Shown one piece after another: positions 39,301 through 46,606 of a stretch of DNA of 64,000 nt. Below the pieces are notes generated by a model. It saw nothing but the letters and a program-made list of their open reading frames with translations, did not search any database and was not told the DNA's origin. The first letter of the stretch is position 1. The number at the start of each line of letters is the position of its first letter. The DNA comes from DATFYM01 sp035315065 (GTDB lineage: Bacteria; Acidobacteriota; Terriglobia; UBA7540): assembly GCA_035315065.1 (NCBI GenBank), contig DATFYM010000140.1, positions 10,237 through 74,236 of the forward strand. Direction: 5' to 3'. The position numbers and the translations under genes are program-made.

Positions 39301-39397
39301 CCGTGTTAGGAAGTAGCTGACCGCTCGCTGCGGGCGCTAGCACTGCCGCGAGCGCCGTGGCAATCAAGATCTGTCTTGCGAACGTGATAGGTTTCAT
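36344..39397 (-). CDS. YncE-like beta-propeller/phosphoesterase fusion (copy 2)
   Basis: ATG at 39397 behind AAAGGAGG, so the start is firm. 1,017 residues, colinear with the 32345 copy, with insertions such as SAQTPGYCHGFTAAAPDPYP. Signal peptide (QILIATALAAVLAPAASG). The propeller (to about residue 490) ends in NGKSPTGPNSPYAP; the phosphoesterase domain begins at HVIYIIKENRTYDQVLGDL (about residue 510) and carries LHHDHTGNYA and IQDDAQDGGDHVDAHRS (about residue 816). An enzyme for phosphate-ester cleavage at or outside the envelope is inferred. The gene has a four-unit 11-bp repeat about 195 bp upstream and is followed by a terminator and a PEP-CTERM gene. Confidence 0.85.
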   Translation of the reverse strand: MKPITFARQILIATALAAVLAPAASGQLLPNTGQTITPLAPRAARFVTLSPGLADFPNYTAGQAVTSVVSPDGRTLLVLTSGYNDLKNSSGALIPADSTQFVFVYDISDFDIAEARPALKQVIPILNTYNGIVFDPSGKAFYVPGGVQDQLYVYALAGGVWAQQAAIPLGHRGVGNGYTVSPQAAGVAITADGTKLVVTNYYNDSISILTKSGAGGSWAVSAELDLRPGKENPANAGVPGGEYPFWVVIKGNNTAYVSSIREREIDVVDITNPGAPAVMTRISVPGEPNKMVLSASQSALYVAQDVADSVGVIDTSSNTLTENISVTAPAGLLPPSLVDPKGGSFKGSDTNSVTLSPDGTELYVTNGWMNDVAVVQLSSGKVIGLIPTGWYPNSVSFSADGKFTYVLNGKSPTGPNSPYAPSAQTPGYCHGFTAAAPDPYPLANPLPATQCAASNDYDLQLIKAGFQIFPTPSAAELAGLTQQVATNNHFESTESPAAASTMAFLKQHIQHVIYIIKENRTYDQVLGDLSVGNGDPNLTEFPEVVTPNLHNLATNFVDLDSFYDTSEVSMDGWPWSTSAHSLDVVERQTPVEYATGRGLTNDSEGDTRNINVSYPTVAQRQAADPLPTYDADLLPGTINIVAPDAADGTQGQGFLWSSALRAGLTVRNYGMFIDLQRYNVAGAKGISETLTSPYTTGPCPAWGGVVSLPPCQVSSVASVDLRPYTDVYYRGYDNTFPDTFRVTEWQRDFNANYASGGLPNLNLIRLHHDHTGNYAQSAPFGVNTPDLDVADNDYAVGLVAQTIANSIYKNNTLVFVIQDDAQDGGDHVDAHRSIAFVVGPYVKQGAVVSTSYNTLSMYRTIEEILGVPYSNLNDALATPMADVFDENQVTWTYSATPSPLLCGTLNTNPPPTNPLPIGPACQSLGNVQSFPRPNHDAAYWAAATKGMDFSVEDHVDPAQFNRILWQGLMGSKPYPATPSGLDLRANRAELLARYRANSQQAPAQPSQKLADGTGGAQ

Positions 39398-39591
39398 GCG
39401 AAGCCTCCTTTTTGATTTTGGTGAGAGTCCGCTTTCGTCGATGAAGGGAACATCGGCCGGCAGATCGGATGGTCCTCCCGTGACCTAGCCGGCGCACAAT
39501 TGCGTGCAGGTGAGAATAAATCCTCCTTTGCAGGAAACGGGTTCGTGCTCGCCATGGAATGGATTGGCGACGGGAGGATACTAACGAGGTC

Positions 39592-39632
39592 GGATTAAGA
39601 AAGTATCAAGTTATCGTGAAGATTTGAATAAG
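39592..39632 (-). promoter_or_regulatory. Putative PHO box upstream of phosphoesterase
   Basis: On the minus strand four words recur every 11 bp: CTTATTC, CTTCACG, CTTGATA and CTTAATC, each with 4 bases between them. The last word fits PyTTAAPyPy well, the others loosely. It lies about 195 bp upstream of the ATG. Confidence 0.5.
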
Positions 39633-39854
39633 AGTTCTTTCAGCACCTTCAGGCCAAGAAGCGGTCGTTTCTGAATTCAGCCATTGATTTAGGGACGCAC
39701 AACGAAGTGATGGTTATGATGGTTGTAACCTCTCCTTAACCGAGCGCAGCCAAATCCGAACTTTCTGCTCCTCGCTGTTTACTACCACCGGCGAGGTCTG
39801 CGCGACGGGCGCAAAGATCATGATGCGCGCATCGGAAGTCGGGAATCGGGGATC

Positions 39855-39908
39855 TGTTTTCTGTTCCCTGTTCCCTGTTCCCTATTCCCTAATTCCCTGT
39901 TCTCTTCC
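39855..39908. repeat. Tandem TTCCCTG array
   Basis: About seven imperfect heptamers (TTCCCTG, TTCCCTA) in tandem, flanked by GGGAATCGGG, which is partly complementary. Same construction style as the other heptamer elements. Confidence 0.7.
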
Positions 39909-39995
39909 AGACCGAGATCCTGGCCGAGGAGGAGACCCTAAGAGGACTCGGAAGACCGGCCGGGCATTGACTGGGAAGTCTGGAGGCCGTCCGGT

Positions 39996-40039
39996 TAAAA
40001 AGGAAAGGGGGACAGAGCCTCAAACGGACTCCGTCCCCC
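39996..40039 (-). terminator. Terminator after PEP-CTERM gene
   Basis: On the minus strand GGGGGAC (40033-40039) pairs with GTCCCCC (40007-40013) across a GAG/CTC extension, followed by TTTCCTTTTT. It is a good intrinsic terminator just past the stop at 40077. Confidence 0.8.
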
Positions 40040-40076
40040 TCATCGTACGTTACCAAGAGAGACTACTGGCGTGGGC

Positions 40077-40784
40077 CTAGTTCAACAATTTGCGGCGAAG
40101 CATGCCCACCGCGCCAAGGAGTGCGCTGCCTAGAAGCGCCATCGAGCCGGGCTCCGGTGTTGCGTAGGTAAAGCCGGGATCGTTAATGGCAAAGTTATTG
40201 ACAGCGCCGTTGGGACTGCTGGTGCTGATGAGAATTGATCCGATGTTTGCACCAGTCGTGTCACCCATGCCGATGAACAGCTCGGAGCCGGTTCCGATGG
40301 CGCCGCCACTCAGACCGTTGAAGGTGTCATTAAACAGCGGGTCACCATTCCGGTCATACGCTTGCACCGTAGCCATGAAAGGACCGGTCTGAGCGGTTTC
40401 GATTCCAAAGCCGAACGACAGGACGGGGGTCTGAAGCACTAAAGCAAAAGGACCTTCCCCGCCGAGGCCATTTGCATTTCCGGTCCAGACGAGGTTCTCA
40501 CCGTTGGCAAAGTTACCGTTCCAGCCATTGCCTTGATCCACCCGGACAAAGGGTGAAAAGTCGATGTTCCCGACGACGGCGAGATTGCCATCCCCCGTAA
40601 ACACGAACTGGGGAGTACCGAATTGGCTAACCGCCGGGCCGAGCTGCGACCACTGAATGAAGTCGTTCGCATTCTGGGCAGCGCTGGTGGCATAAACCGT
40701 GAAAGTGTCGGCGTTGGCAAGAGTGCCGACGCTGAAGAACACGATTGCGATCAGCAGAGTTTTCTTCATCAAAGTTTTCTTCAA
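40077..40784 (-). CDS. PEP-CTERM protein, 235 aa
   Basis: AGGAGG lies seven bases before the TTG at 40784, which I take as the start; an ATG at 40769 is the alternative. Signal peptide (LLIAIVFFSVGTLANA). The body contains FSPFVRVDQGNGWNGNFANG and a SFGFGIETAQTGPFMATVQA beta-sandwich strand pair, as in choice-of-anchor-type PEP-CTERM proteins. The C-terminus is PEPGS, then MALLGSALLGAVGM and RRKLLN. It is exported, cleaved by exosortase and surface-attached by inference. It lies 52 bp downstream of the phospholipase C-like gene, so the two are probably co-transcribed. Confidence 0.8.
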   Translation of the reverse strand: MKKTLMKKTLLIAIVFFSVGTLANADTFTVYATSAAQNANDFIQWSQLGPAVSQFGTPQFVFTGDGNLAVVGNIDFSPFVRVDQGNGWNGNFANGENLVWTGNANGLGGEGPFALVLQTPVLSFGFGIETAQTGPFMATVQAYDRNGDPLFNDTFNGLSGGAIGTGSELFIGMGDTTGANIGSILISTSSPNGAVNNFAINDPGFTYATPEPGSMALLGSALLGAVGMLRRKLLN

Positions 40785-40836
40785 GCTTATTCCTCCTTGG
40801 ATTGAAGTGCGTGCACACTGGTTGATTCCTAGCCTA

Positions 40837-42879
40837 CTACTGGGGTGGCGCGCCCCCCGGCGGCGTCGGCACCGTCTTGGGCGTCGGATTGAAATCGTCG
40901 GGGATCTGATTGACGATTCCCTGCGCGCGGTCAGTGGTGGTGATTCCAAGATTCGAGCAACCATACCCTGTGGTTTGGGGCAGGGCGTTGATCCATTTCG
41001 GGTCGATCTCGGCGTAGCTCGCAGGTAACGGAGCAGCGGTTCCGCTCAAGCGGGCAGGATCGAAAGCTTCCGTAAGGTCGCTGACTCCGGCCGTCAGGGC
41101 GTCGTCCGGTCCGAGTCCTGGCTGTCCGAACTTAATCGCGCCCACGGTTCTGGCAAATAATTCATTGGGCAGAAGCGCCAGAGGCGGCAGATTGAAAACC
41201 GTGTCAATGAACTTGACTACGGAACCGTGATCTCCCACGCCGCGGGCGATGTAATTGGTCCGAGCGTACGGCGAGATCAGGATGAAGGGAACACGGGGCC
41301 CGTCGCTGATCGGCGTACCATCCAGTCCATGGAGGAGAATGGGAGGCCGAACATGGTCGTAGTCTCCTTCCGAGTCGTCCCAAGTGATAATGATCGCACA
41401 TTCGTTCCAATAGGGGCTCTCCGCGATCGTATTGATGGCTTGGGCCACCAAGGCTTCGCTGATTTGAGCGTCCGAATATGCCGGGTGGTCGTCGTCGCCA
41501 TTGAAGGCCTTCTGCACCGCGGCATTGGGGTTAGCGGGATGCAATCCGAACTGATTCTGGTAACCACCCTTGACGAAGAACACGCCCCCCTGTGGGGGAA
41601 GGGTTTGGTTTTGAACGGCGCTGAAGAAATCACCGAGGCCATGAAGCTGGCTGTTCATGGCGGGGTTGTTGGCAATGTAGCCGAGGTACTGGGGTCCGTT
41701 GTGGTGGGTGATGTAGTCATAGTGGCTCCCGCCTGCCGGAGGCGTAGCCGGACAGGGGTCGTTCGGCGGACAGTCAGCGTCTTCTTGGTCGTAGCCCTCT
41801 TCATACCAGCCGAACCCAAGCGAGTTCTGCTGAACCTTCGGAATATAAGCAACGTCCGCTTGCACGTCCGCGAGGTCCGCAAGAGGGGCCTTATCCTGCG
41901 CCACCATGCTCGTCAGGTCGCTGCCGGCGAGCGTCAGCGGCAGCGTGGCAAACGTCATGTTGAATTCCGGCGTCGAACCGGCGTCACTCGGGTTGGTGGG
42001 TGCCGGTGAGCACGGTGGTAGTCCCGGTACCGTAGTGCATCCGGGGGCACCCTTGCCACTACCCCACCACGGATTCGCGTCATTCAGAAGCGGAACGCCA
42101 GGGCCGGAGTTCAGGGTGTTCCCACCCGACGGATACTCATTCGGATGCAACACCCACTGGGTCTCGCCCGCTTGAGCGCCGATGATGGAGAGATTCCCCG
42201 GCGTCGAAGGTCCCGTCATCAACTGGAAAATATGATCGAACAGCACGAAGTTGCTGGCATATTGCCAGAGCAGCGGAATAGTGTCACAGTCTTCGTAAGC
42301 CATCGCTAACTCGCCCATCTGCTTTGCCTGGTAAGGCGTCTTCGCATTGGCGGGGAGATACTTCTGTTCCTCGACCAGGGCAAATTTGTCCATTTGCGGC
42401 ACGCCAGCCAGGACGTCCATCTTGTTGACTATTCTCGTGTGGGAGTGGTCGATGTCATCCGTATCCGCGGCGTAGCAATTGAGTATCGTAGCCAAGCCGC
42501 ATGGGGATTCTTTTGGTCCGATGCGGAATGGGTGAATAGTCGCTGGGCTTCCGTCGACATTCTGGAAAACCTCGTTGAATCCCGGTGTGTTCGCTGCCGA
42601 ACTGGTGAACAGCCCCTCGGCCCCGGGGAAAGTCCCGAAGTAAGAGTCGAATGACCGGTTCTCCTGATAGATCACGAACACGTACTTGATCTTTTGCTGG
42701 AGAAGTGTGGCCATTTGCTTGCTAGACAGTGACGGTTCCGCACTTGCCGGAATCGAATAGCTGGTGGTTCCATTCGTTCCACTCGGCGCTGGACTCGCCG
42801 CATAGAAGAACGTAGTCGGTTGCGAGATCGCAAACGCGAGCAGCATCACGAACGCTTTCATCGAAACGTGGGTACGCAT
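40837..42879 (-). CDS. Phospholipase C-like phosphoesterase (PF04185 type)
   Basis: ATG at 42879, with AAAGGAGG ahead of it. 680 residues, signal peptide (MKAFVMLLAFAISQPTTFF). The catalytic start is at VFVIYQENRSFDSYFGTFPG (residues about 62-80). Further family features are ADTDDIDHSHTRIVNKMD, YASNFVLFDHIFQLMTGP and, near the C-terminus, IITWDDSEGDYDHVRPP with VPFILISPYAR. The family includes bacterial phospholipases C and acid phosphatases that remove or cleave phosphate head groups outside the cytoplasm. It has no propeller and is distinct from the two fusion enzymes. The gene is followed by a PEP-CTERM gene, and an 11-bp repeat set precedes it. Confidence 0.85.
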   Translation of the reverse strand: MRTHVSMKAFVMLLAFAISQPTTFFYAASPAPSGTNGTTSYSIPASAEPSLSSKQMATLLQQKIKYVFVIYQENRSFDSYFGTFPGAEGLFTSSAANTPGFNEVFQNVDGSPATIHPFRIGPKESPCGLATILNCYAADTDDIDHSHTRIVNKMDVLAGVPQMDKFALVEEQKYLPANAKTPYQAKQMGELAMAYEDCDTIPLLWQYASNFVLFDHIFQLMTGPSTPGNLSIIGAQAGETQWVLHPNEYPSGGNTLNSGPGVPLLNDANPWWGSGKGAPGCTTVPGLPPCSPAPTNPSDAGSTPEFNMTFATLPLTLAGSDLTSMVAQDKAPLADLADVQADVAYIPKVQQNSLGFGWYEEGYDQEDADCPPNDPCPATPPAGGSHYDYITHHNGPQYLGYIANNPAMNSQLHGLGDFFSAVQNQTLPPQGGVFFVKGGYQNQFGLHPANPNAAVQKAFNGDDDHPAYSDAQISEALVAQAINTIAESPYWNECAIIITWDDSEGDYDHVRPPILLHGLDGTPISDGPRVPFILISPYARTNYIARGVGDHGSVVKFIDTVFNLPPLALLPNELFARTVGAIKFGQPGLGPDDALTAGVSDLTEAFDPARLSGTAAPLPASYAEIDPKWINALPQTTGYGCSNLGITTTDRAQGIVNQIPDDFNPTPKTVPTPPGGAPPQ

Positions 42880-42950
42880 AAACCTCCTTTGTGAGCGGAA
42901 ACGACTTTGTGTTCGCCGTTAGCTTGGCGACCAGAGAGTCTGACGCGGTC

Positions 42951-42991
42951 ACATTAAGAAAGGATAAAGGCGTTGTTAAATTAACTTGAAG
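42951..42991 (-). promoter_or_regulatory. Putative PHO box upstream of phospholipase C-like gene
   Basis: On the minus strand four words recur every 11 bp: CTTCAAG, TTTAACA, CTTTATC and CTTAATG. The last, with its preceding CTTT spacer, matches the corresponding part of the 39592 element. It lies about 72-110 bp before the ATG. Confidence 0.5.
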
Positions 42992-43185
42992 TTATTTAGG
43001 TAGGAATCTGAGTCAAATCATATCCTGATGGCTTAAGACGTCACTGATCGAACGCATTGTGCTCCGCTAGTCTCCCGTCCCATCTAATTGTTGTCAATGC
43101 GGATCCCACGCGCCGTTGTAAAGAATTGGGCGGGACGGGAGACTAGGGAGCTAATGGGTGATGAGCTGAAACACTCAGGGATGAA

Positions 43186-43259
43186 TGGCTGGGAGGCAGG
43201 GATTCGAACCCCGATACGCAGATCCAGAGTCTGCAGTCCTACCGTTAGACGACCTCCCA
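43186..43259 (-). tRNA. tRNA-Gln (CTG anticodon)
   Basis: On the minus strand the acceptor stem TGGGAGG pairs with CCTCCCA, followed by a discriminator G and an encoded CCA (43186-43188). The anticodon stem GCAGA/TCTGC encloses the loop CTCTGGA, giving anticodon CTG. A GGTTCGAATCC T-arm is present. About 74 nt including CCA. Confidence 0.9.
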
Positions 43260-43363
43260 CCAAGGAAGCTTCCTAAACTTACCGTGAGGGGCCGTCGTTG
43301 TCAAGTCTCTTACACGCGCCGCGCCCAACCCGCTGGCCAGTCGTCAGAAGCTGTGAACAAATC

Positions 43364-43472
43364 CTGGTAGCGCGGGCGTCTCGCCCGCTCTTCTCTCCTG
43401 GTGTCAGAGCTTCAAGTCTCCTAGTGTCACAAGCTTCAAGATCAAGAGCGGGCGAGACGCCCGCGCTATCAG
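43364..43472. repeat. REP-like inverted repeat
   Basis: Arms 43368-43392 and 43444-43468 are exact 25-bp reverse complements, extendable with one mismatch to 43364-43472. Each arm is a GCGGGCG...CGCCCGC palindrome. It sits between tRNA-Gln and the TonB-family gene. The core words recur at 19231-19445. Confidence 0.8.
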
Positions 43473-43539
43473 GTTCTCAAGGGAGGCCGGTGATGACTTC
43501 GCTGAATGGCGACTGATGGCCGATTTCCGAGAGTTCCCC

Positions 43540-44835
43540 TCAGAACAGCCTGAAGGTCACTTCGACGCTGACGCGCACCGCTACCGGGCTTCCGCCCCGC
43601 ATGGCCGGTTTGAACTTCCAGGTCTTGACGGTTTCCACGGCTTTCTCGTCGAGCCCCAAGCCCAACGGTCTCGCTACCCGGACGTCGCTGACGTTACCCT
43701 GCGCGTCGACGATGATCCACAGCACGACGGTTCCTTGCCACTTCGCTTTGCGAGCTTCCTCCGAGTACGGCGGTTCTGGCTTGAAGATGGCGATAGGCGC
43801 GCTGACGTTGCCGCCCACACTGTAGACGCCGCCACCGGTACCTCCGCCCTCACCCGGTCCCAGCCCGCCGCCGTTCCCCGACCCGATGCCGGTGCCGGTG
43901 CCACTGCCGATCCCGCCGCCCGTCCCCGGGCCGTTGGAGGCCGGACCATTCACCCCGTGGGGGTCACCCCAAGGCACGTTCTGCGCCATCTCGGGCAGCT
44001 TCATTTCCGGGGGGCCGAGAAGAGTAGGATCCGCAGTTAGCTTGGGAGCGGGATTCGGAATCACCGCCATGGGCGGCGCGAATTGCACCTTGGAAAACTT
44101 GGGAATCGCGCCCTTGGAAGCCGGAGTAGGCGAGCGATCACCGCCGCCCCCGCCCCCGCCCGCCTTCTTGCTGCTGGCCGTCAACTCGGGAAGATAGGGC
44201 GAAATATCCACCGAGACTTCTTTGTTCGGGCCTTTAGCCTGCACGGGCTGCATCCACTTGCTGATGATAAAGGGCAACACTAGTGCCGTCACCATGAGCG
44301 CGTGGACCAACAGGGAATTCACCCATGAAGCCGGTTCCTGTTCATAGTCGCGGAAGACGTCCGGCGGGTACTCCTTCTTCTTGAAGATGAAAATCCCTGC
44401 CAGCTTGCCGACGGCGTAGCCCCCCGCTGCCAGCAAAATGATCAGCGCCCATTCGCGCGTCAACCATCCCCCTACGATCCCCAGAACCGTCCCGATACCG
44501 GCCAGCAACAGGTGCCATTTCTCCTGCCGGTGATTGTAAATCCCGATCTCGTCGGTAGGCTTCTCGAGTAGGGCGTGGAAAATCGCCGGCAGGTCGCGGA
44601 ACCAGGGCCGCATCTCCGTGATCGGGAGGGCAACCTCACCCTTGTAGTATTCCGGCGGCACCGTCACCTTAGGATCGCGCCAGGCGGCGCGGATTTGCCG
44701 CACCAGAGAGACGAGGGGAAAAGTGCTGTCAACAATGGTAATCTGATAGCCGGAGGAGGCGGAAGAGCTAACTGGCCGTCCATTTCCTCCTGCTTCGGTC
44801 TGGCCTGTTTCACCCTGAACCTTAGTCGATCCCAT
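43540..44835 (-). CDS. TonB-family protein (energy transducer type) with extra membrane segments
   Basis: 431 residues. The C-terminal domain is TonB-like: PEPPYSEEARKAKWQGTVVL, a VDAQGNVSDVRVARPLGLGL strand pair, then AVETVKTWKFKPAM and a final VSVEVTFRLF. Upstream is a long Gly-rich linker. The N-terminal half is unusual for TonB: a hydrophobic pair (HLLLAGIGTVLGIVGGWL and ALIILLAAGGYAVGKLAGIF), then the usual single anchor (SLLVHALMVTALVLPFII). A classical TonB has one membrane helix. It may energise one of the local TonB receptors; no ExbB/ExbD is nearby. An AGGA site lies about 11 bases before the ATG. Confidence 0.8.
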   Translation of the reverse strand: MGSTKVQGETGQTEAGGNGRPVSSSASSGYQITIVDSTFPLVSLVRQIRAAWRDPKVTVPPEYYKGEVALPITEMRPWFRDLPAIFHALLEKPTDEIGIYNHRQEKWHLLLAGIGTVLGIVGGWLTREWALIILLAAGGYAVGKLAGIFIFKKKEYPPDVFRDYEQEPASWVNSLLVHALMVTALVLPFIISKWMQPVQAKGPNKEVSVDISPYLPELTASSKKAGGGGGGGDRSPTPASKGAIPKFSKVQFAPPMAVIPNPAPKLTADPTLLGPPEMKLPEMAQNVPWGDPHGVNGPASNGPGTGGGIGSGTGTGIGSGNGGGLGPGEGGGTGGGVYSVGGNVSAPIAIFKPEPPYSEEARKAKWQGTVVLWIIVDAQGNVSDVRVARPLGLGLDEKAVETVKTWKFKPAMRGGSPVAVRVSVEVTFRLF

Positions 44836-45025
44836 GCGTGCAACCGTCCTCCCGGCCTGGCGTTATGGGGAGAAACAGGTCAAAACCAGGCCCCGGCACC
44901 CTGAATTCCTCACTCTTCCAAGATGATTCGCAATGAATCGAAGTTGCCTCAACCAATCACTATTTTCGCCTTTTTACCCGCCAGCCGTCAAGCATTGCCG
45001 ATTGCAGACTGGAAGACAAAAAGAC

Positions 45026-45191
45026 AATCCACAGATTTCGCAGATTACACAGACAAAAGGATACGAGCAATTCCCTTCTCTTACCATATGCCTTTCTTAT
45101 CATGAGTTCTGTGAAATCGGCGTAGTCTGTGGATTCATCCTCTTTCCTTCCAATCGTCAATCGAAAATCGTCAACGTCAATCGGCAATTCT
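45026..45191. repeat. Nested palindromes (CACAGATT and TTGACGA families)
   Basis: Inner arms: TCCACAGATTTCGCAG (45029-45044) pairs imperfectly with the segment ending GTAGTCTGTGGATT near 45135. Outer arms: ATTGCCGATTGCAGACTGG at 44995 pairs with CCAATCGTC...GACGTCAATCGGCAAT at 45148-45191. The 44836-45192 stretch otherwise shows nothing supportable. Confidence 0.7.
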
Positions 45192-45192
45192 C

Positions 45193-45443
45193 GCCGTGAC
45201 GGCAACCCCGCGATCGAGAACCTTCACCCACACCACCATCCTCTCGGCATCGTACGCCCAACCGTCGCTTGCTTGGCCGAGTTCTTCGAGCGACTTCTGG
45301 GACTCGAGCCGCGTGCCGTCAGCCTCCACCGAGGAGGGCTGCTGGACGCTCATGCACAGGTGGTCCCAAGGGCTCTGGTAGAAGGGAGCGGTCGGCCTAT
45401 CCCAAGCCGTAAGCGTCGGTGTTCCACCGCGCCTAAGCTACGG
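45193..45443 (-). pseudogene. Shredded GH31 alpha-glucosidase remnant
   Basis: Three pieces match the intact gene at 46607-49156 in the same order and orientation. 45193-45340 resembles 46625-46780 (3' end, only scattered differences). 45342-45370 resembles 47617-47646. 45371-45443 resembles 48551-48622. About 840 and 900 bp have been lost between pieces. Beyond 45443 to about 45590 homology is not clear; the 78-codon frame there shows no match to the intact signal peptide. Interpreted as a deleted copy from an old tandem duplication. Confidence 0.75.
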
Positions 45444-45695
45444 GTCAAGGAAGATAGCCTACCGTAAGCAGGATATTCGGCGCGCAGAAAGCCCGCGGCG
45501 GTCAGGATCAAAGACCGCCAAGAGATTGTCATGGAAGCAGTTAGAACATCTGCCAGCGGCACTAAAGTGCTACTCGTGGGTAGCACCTTGGTGGTATGGA
45601 CACTCCTCCCGGCAGTTATAAAATATTGTTGATTGTAAGAAAGATCCTCCTATCCAAGAAGGTTCTAGGGAGGGGGACTGACAAGGAGGTTTCGC

Positions 45696-46358
45696 TTGAA
45701 ACTGTTGAAAACAAGATTCACCTGGTTGTCGCTTGCTGCCATCCTGTGCCTGCTCATGGCTGCTCCAGCCTCGGCAGATACCCTCTATGACAACGGTCCA
45801 ATCAACGGCACCGTTGATGCTTGGACCATCAACTTTGGCTATCAGGTCTCAAACTCGTTCACCCTCGGCGCTGGCTCGACCCTGACAGGGGCGCAGATTG
45901 GCCTCTGGCTGAGCCCCGGGGACAGCCCCACCTCTGTAAACTGGTCGATCGGGACCACGCCGTACGACTCAAGCTTGGGCTCCGGAACGGGCGTCCTGAC
46001 CGATACTTTCCAATCTACCAATCCTTACGGTTACTCGCTGGATGAGAGCACGTTCTCCCTGGGCGGGACGCTGGCTGCCGGCACGTACTATCTGACACTC
46101 CAGAACCTGGCGATACCGAGCGGTGGTCCTGGGTATTGGGATCAGAATAGCGGTCCGTCATCGGCGTACGAAAGCGCTGTCGGCTCTCTCGGCGCGGTCT
46201 GTGGGAACGGTTACCCCGGACCCGTTGGGGGCACTTGCTCCGAGTCATTCCAGATCTACGGCAATTCGGGTACCGCCACCCCAGAACCCGCCAGTTTGGT
46301 TCTGTTAGGCTCCGGCATGTTGATCTTTGCCGGTTTCATGCGCAAATTCGCCAGCTAA
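45696..46358 (+). CDS. PEP-CTERM protein (paralogue of 35618 gene)
   Basis: TTG start, with AAGGAGGTTTCGC directly ahead. 220 residues: signal peptide (FTWLSLAAILCLLMAAPASA), a beta-sandwich body that parallels the 35618 protein (YDNGPINGTVDAWTINFG, VSNSFTLGAG, IGLWLSPGD) and a loop with extra cysteine-bearing residues (AVCGNGYPGPVGGTCSE). C-terminus PEPAS, hydrophobic helix, MRKFAS. The leaders of the two paralogues also align from a GATCCTCC word to the ribosome site, indicating duplication of gene plus leader. It lies between the GH31 fossil and the intact GH31 gene. Confidence 0.8.
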   Translation: MKLLKTRFTWLSLAAILCLLMAAPASADTLYDNGPINGTVDAWTINFGYQVSNSFTLGAGSTLTGAQIGLWLSPGDSPTSVNWSIGTTPYDSSLGSGTGVLTDTFQSTNPYGYSLDESTFSLGGTLAAGTYYLTLQNLAIPSGGPGYWDQNSGPSSAYESAVGSLGAVCGNGYPGPVGGTCSESFQIYGNSGTATPEPASLVLLGSGMLIFAGFMRKFAS

Positions 46359-46384
46359 ACAAAAGCAGTCCCACCCTAGCCTTG

Positions 46385-46417
46385 AAGGCCGGAGGTAAGT
46401 CTCCGGCCTTCCTGTTT
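46385..46417 (+). terminator. Terminator after 45696 PEP-CTERM gene
   Basis: AAGGCCGGAG pairs perfectly with CTCCGGCCTT (10 bp) around a 6-nt loop, followed by CCTGTTT. It lies 27 bp after the stop codon. From here to 46606 the spacer holds a CCCAGGGTACGCCCTGGGC palindrome and CTTCTGGC repeats. Confidence 0.75.
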
Positions 46418-46606
46418 ACCAATCAGTTATCTAATGACGACATCGTAAACATAGCCACGCTCTGCCGACTGTCTTCTGCGTACGGTCGAAAGAGAAGGAA
46501 ATGGCGGCGGCCACTGCCCCAGGGTACGCCCTGGGCTAAATTCTTGCGCCGCTCAGCGGCTTCTCGAGCGCCTTCCGCCTTCTGGCTTGCGCCCTCTGCC
46601 TTCTGG

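Larger units (their letters stand above)
39398..40076. other. Intergenic spacer with PHO-like repeat
   Basis: About 680 bp with no supportable gene; the 86-codon frame from 39820 has no ribosome site and follows TTCCCTG repeats. It holds the PHO-like repeat (39592-39632), the tandem TTCCCTG array (39855-39908), TGTAACC-TCTC-CTTAACC at about 39725 and the terminator at 39996. Confidence 0.6.

Noticed and set aside
39820..40080. 86-codon plus-strand frame
   Set aside because: Starts in a TTCCCTG tandem repeat, crosses a terminator and has no site.
45560..45600. Sigma-54-like GGCAC...GC promoter
   Set aside because: Spacing between GG and GC is nine bases, not ten.
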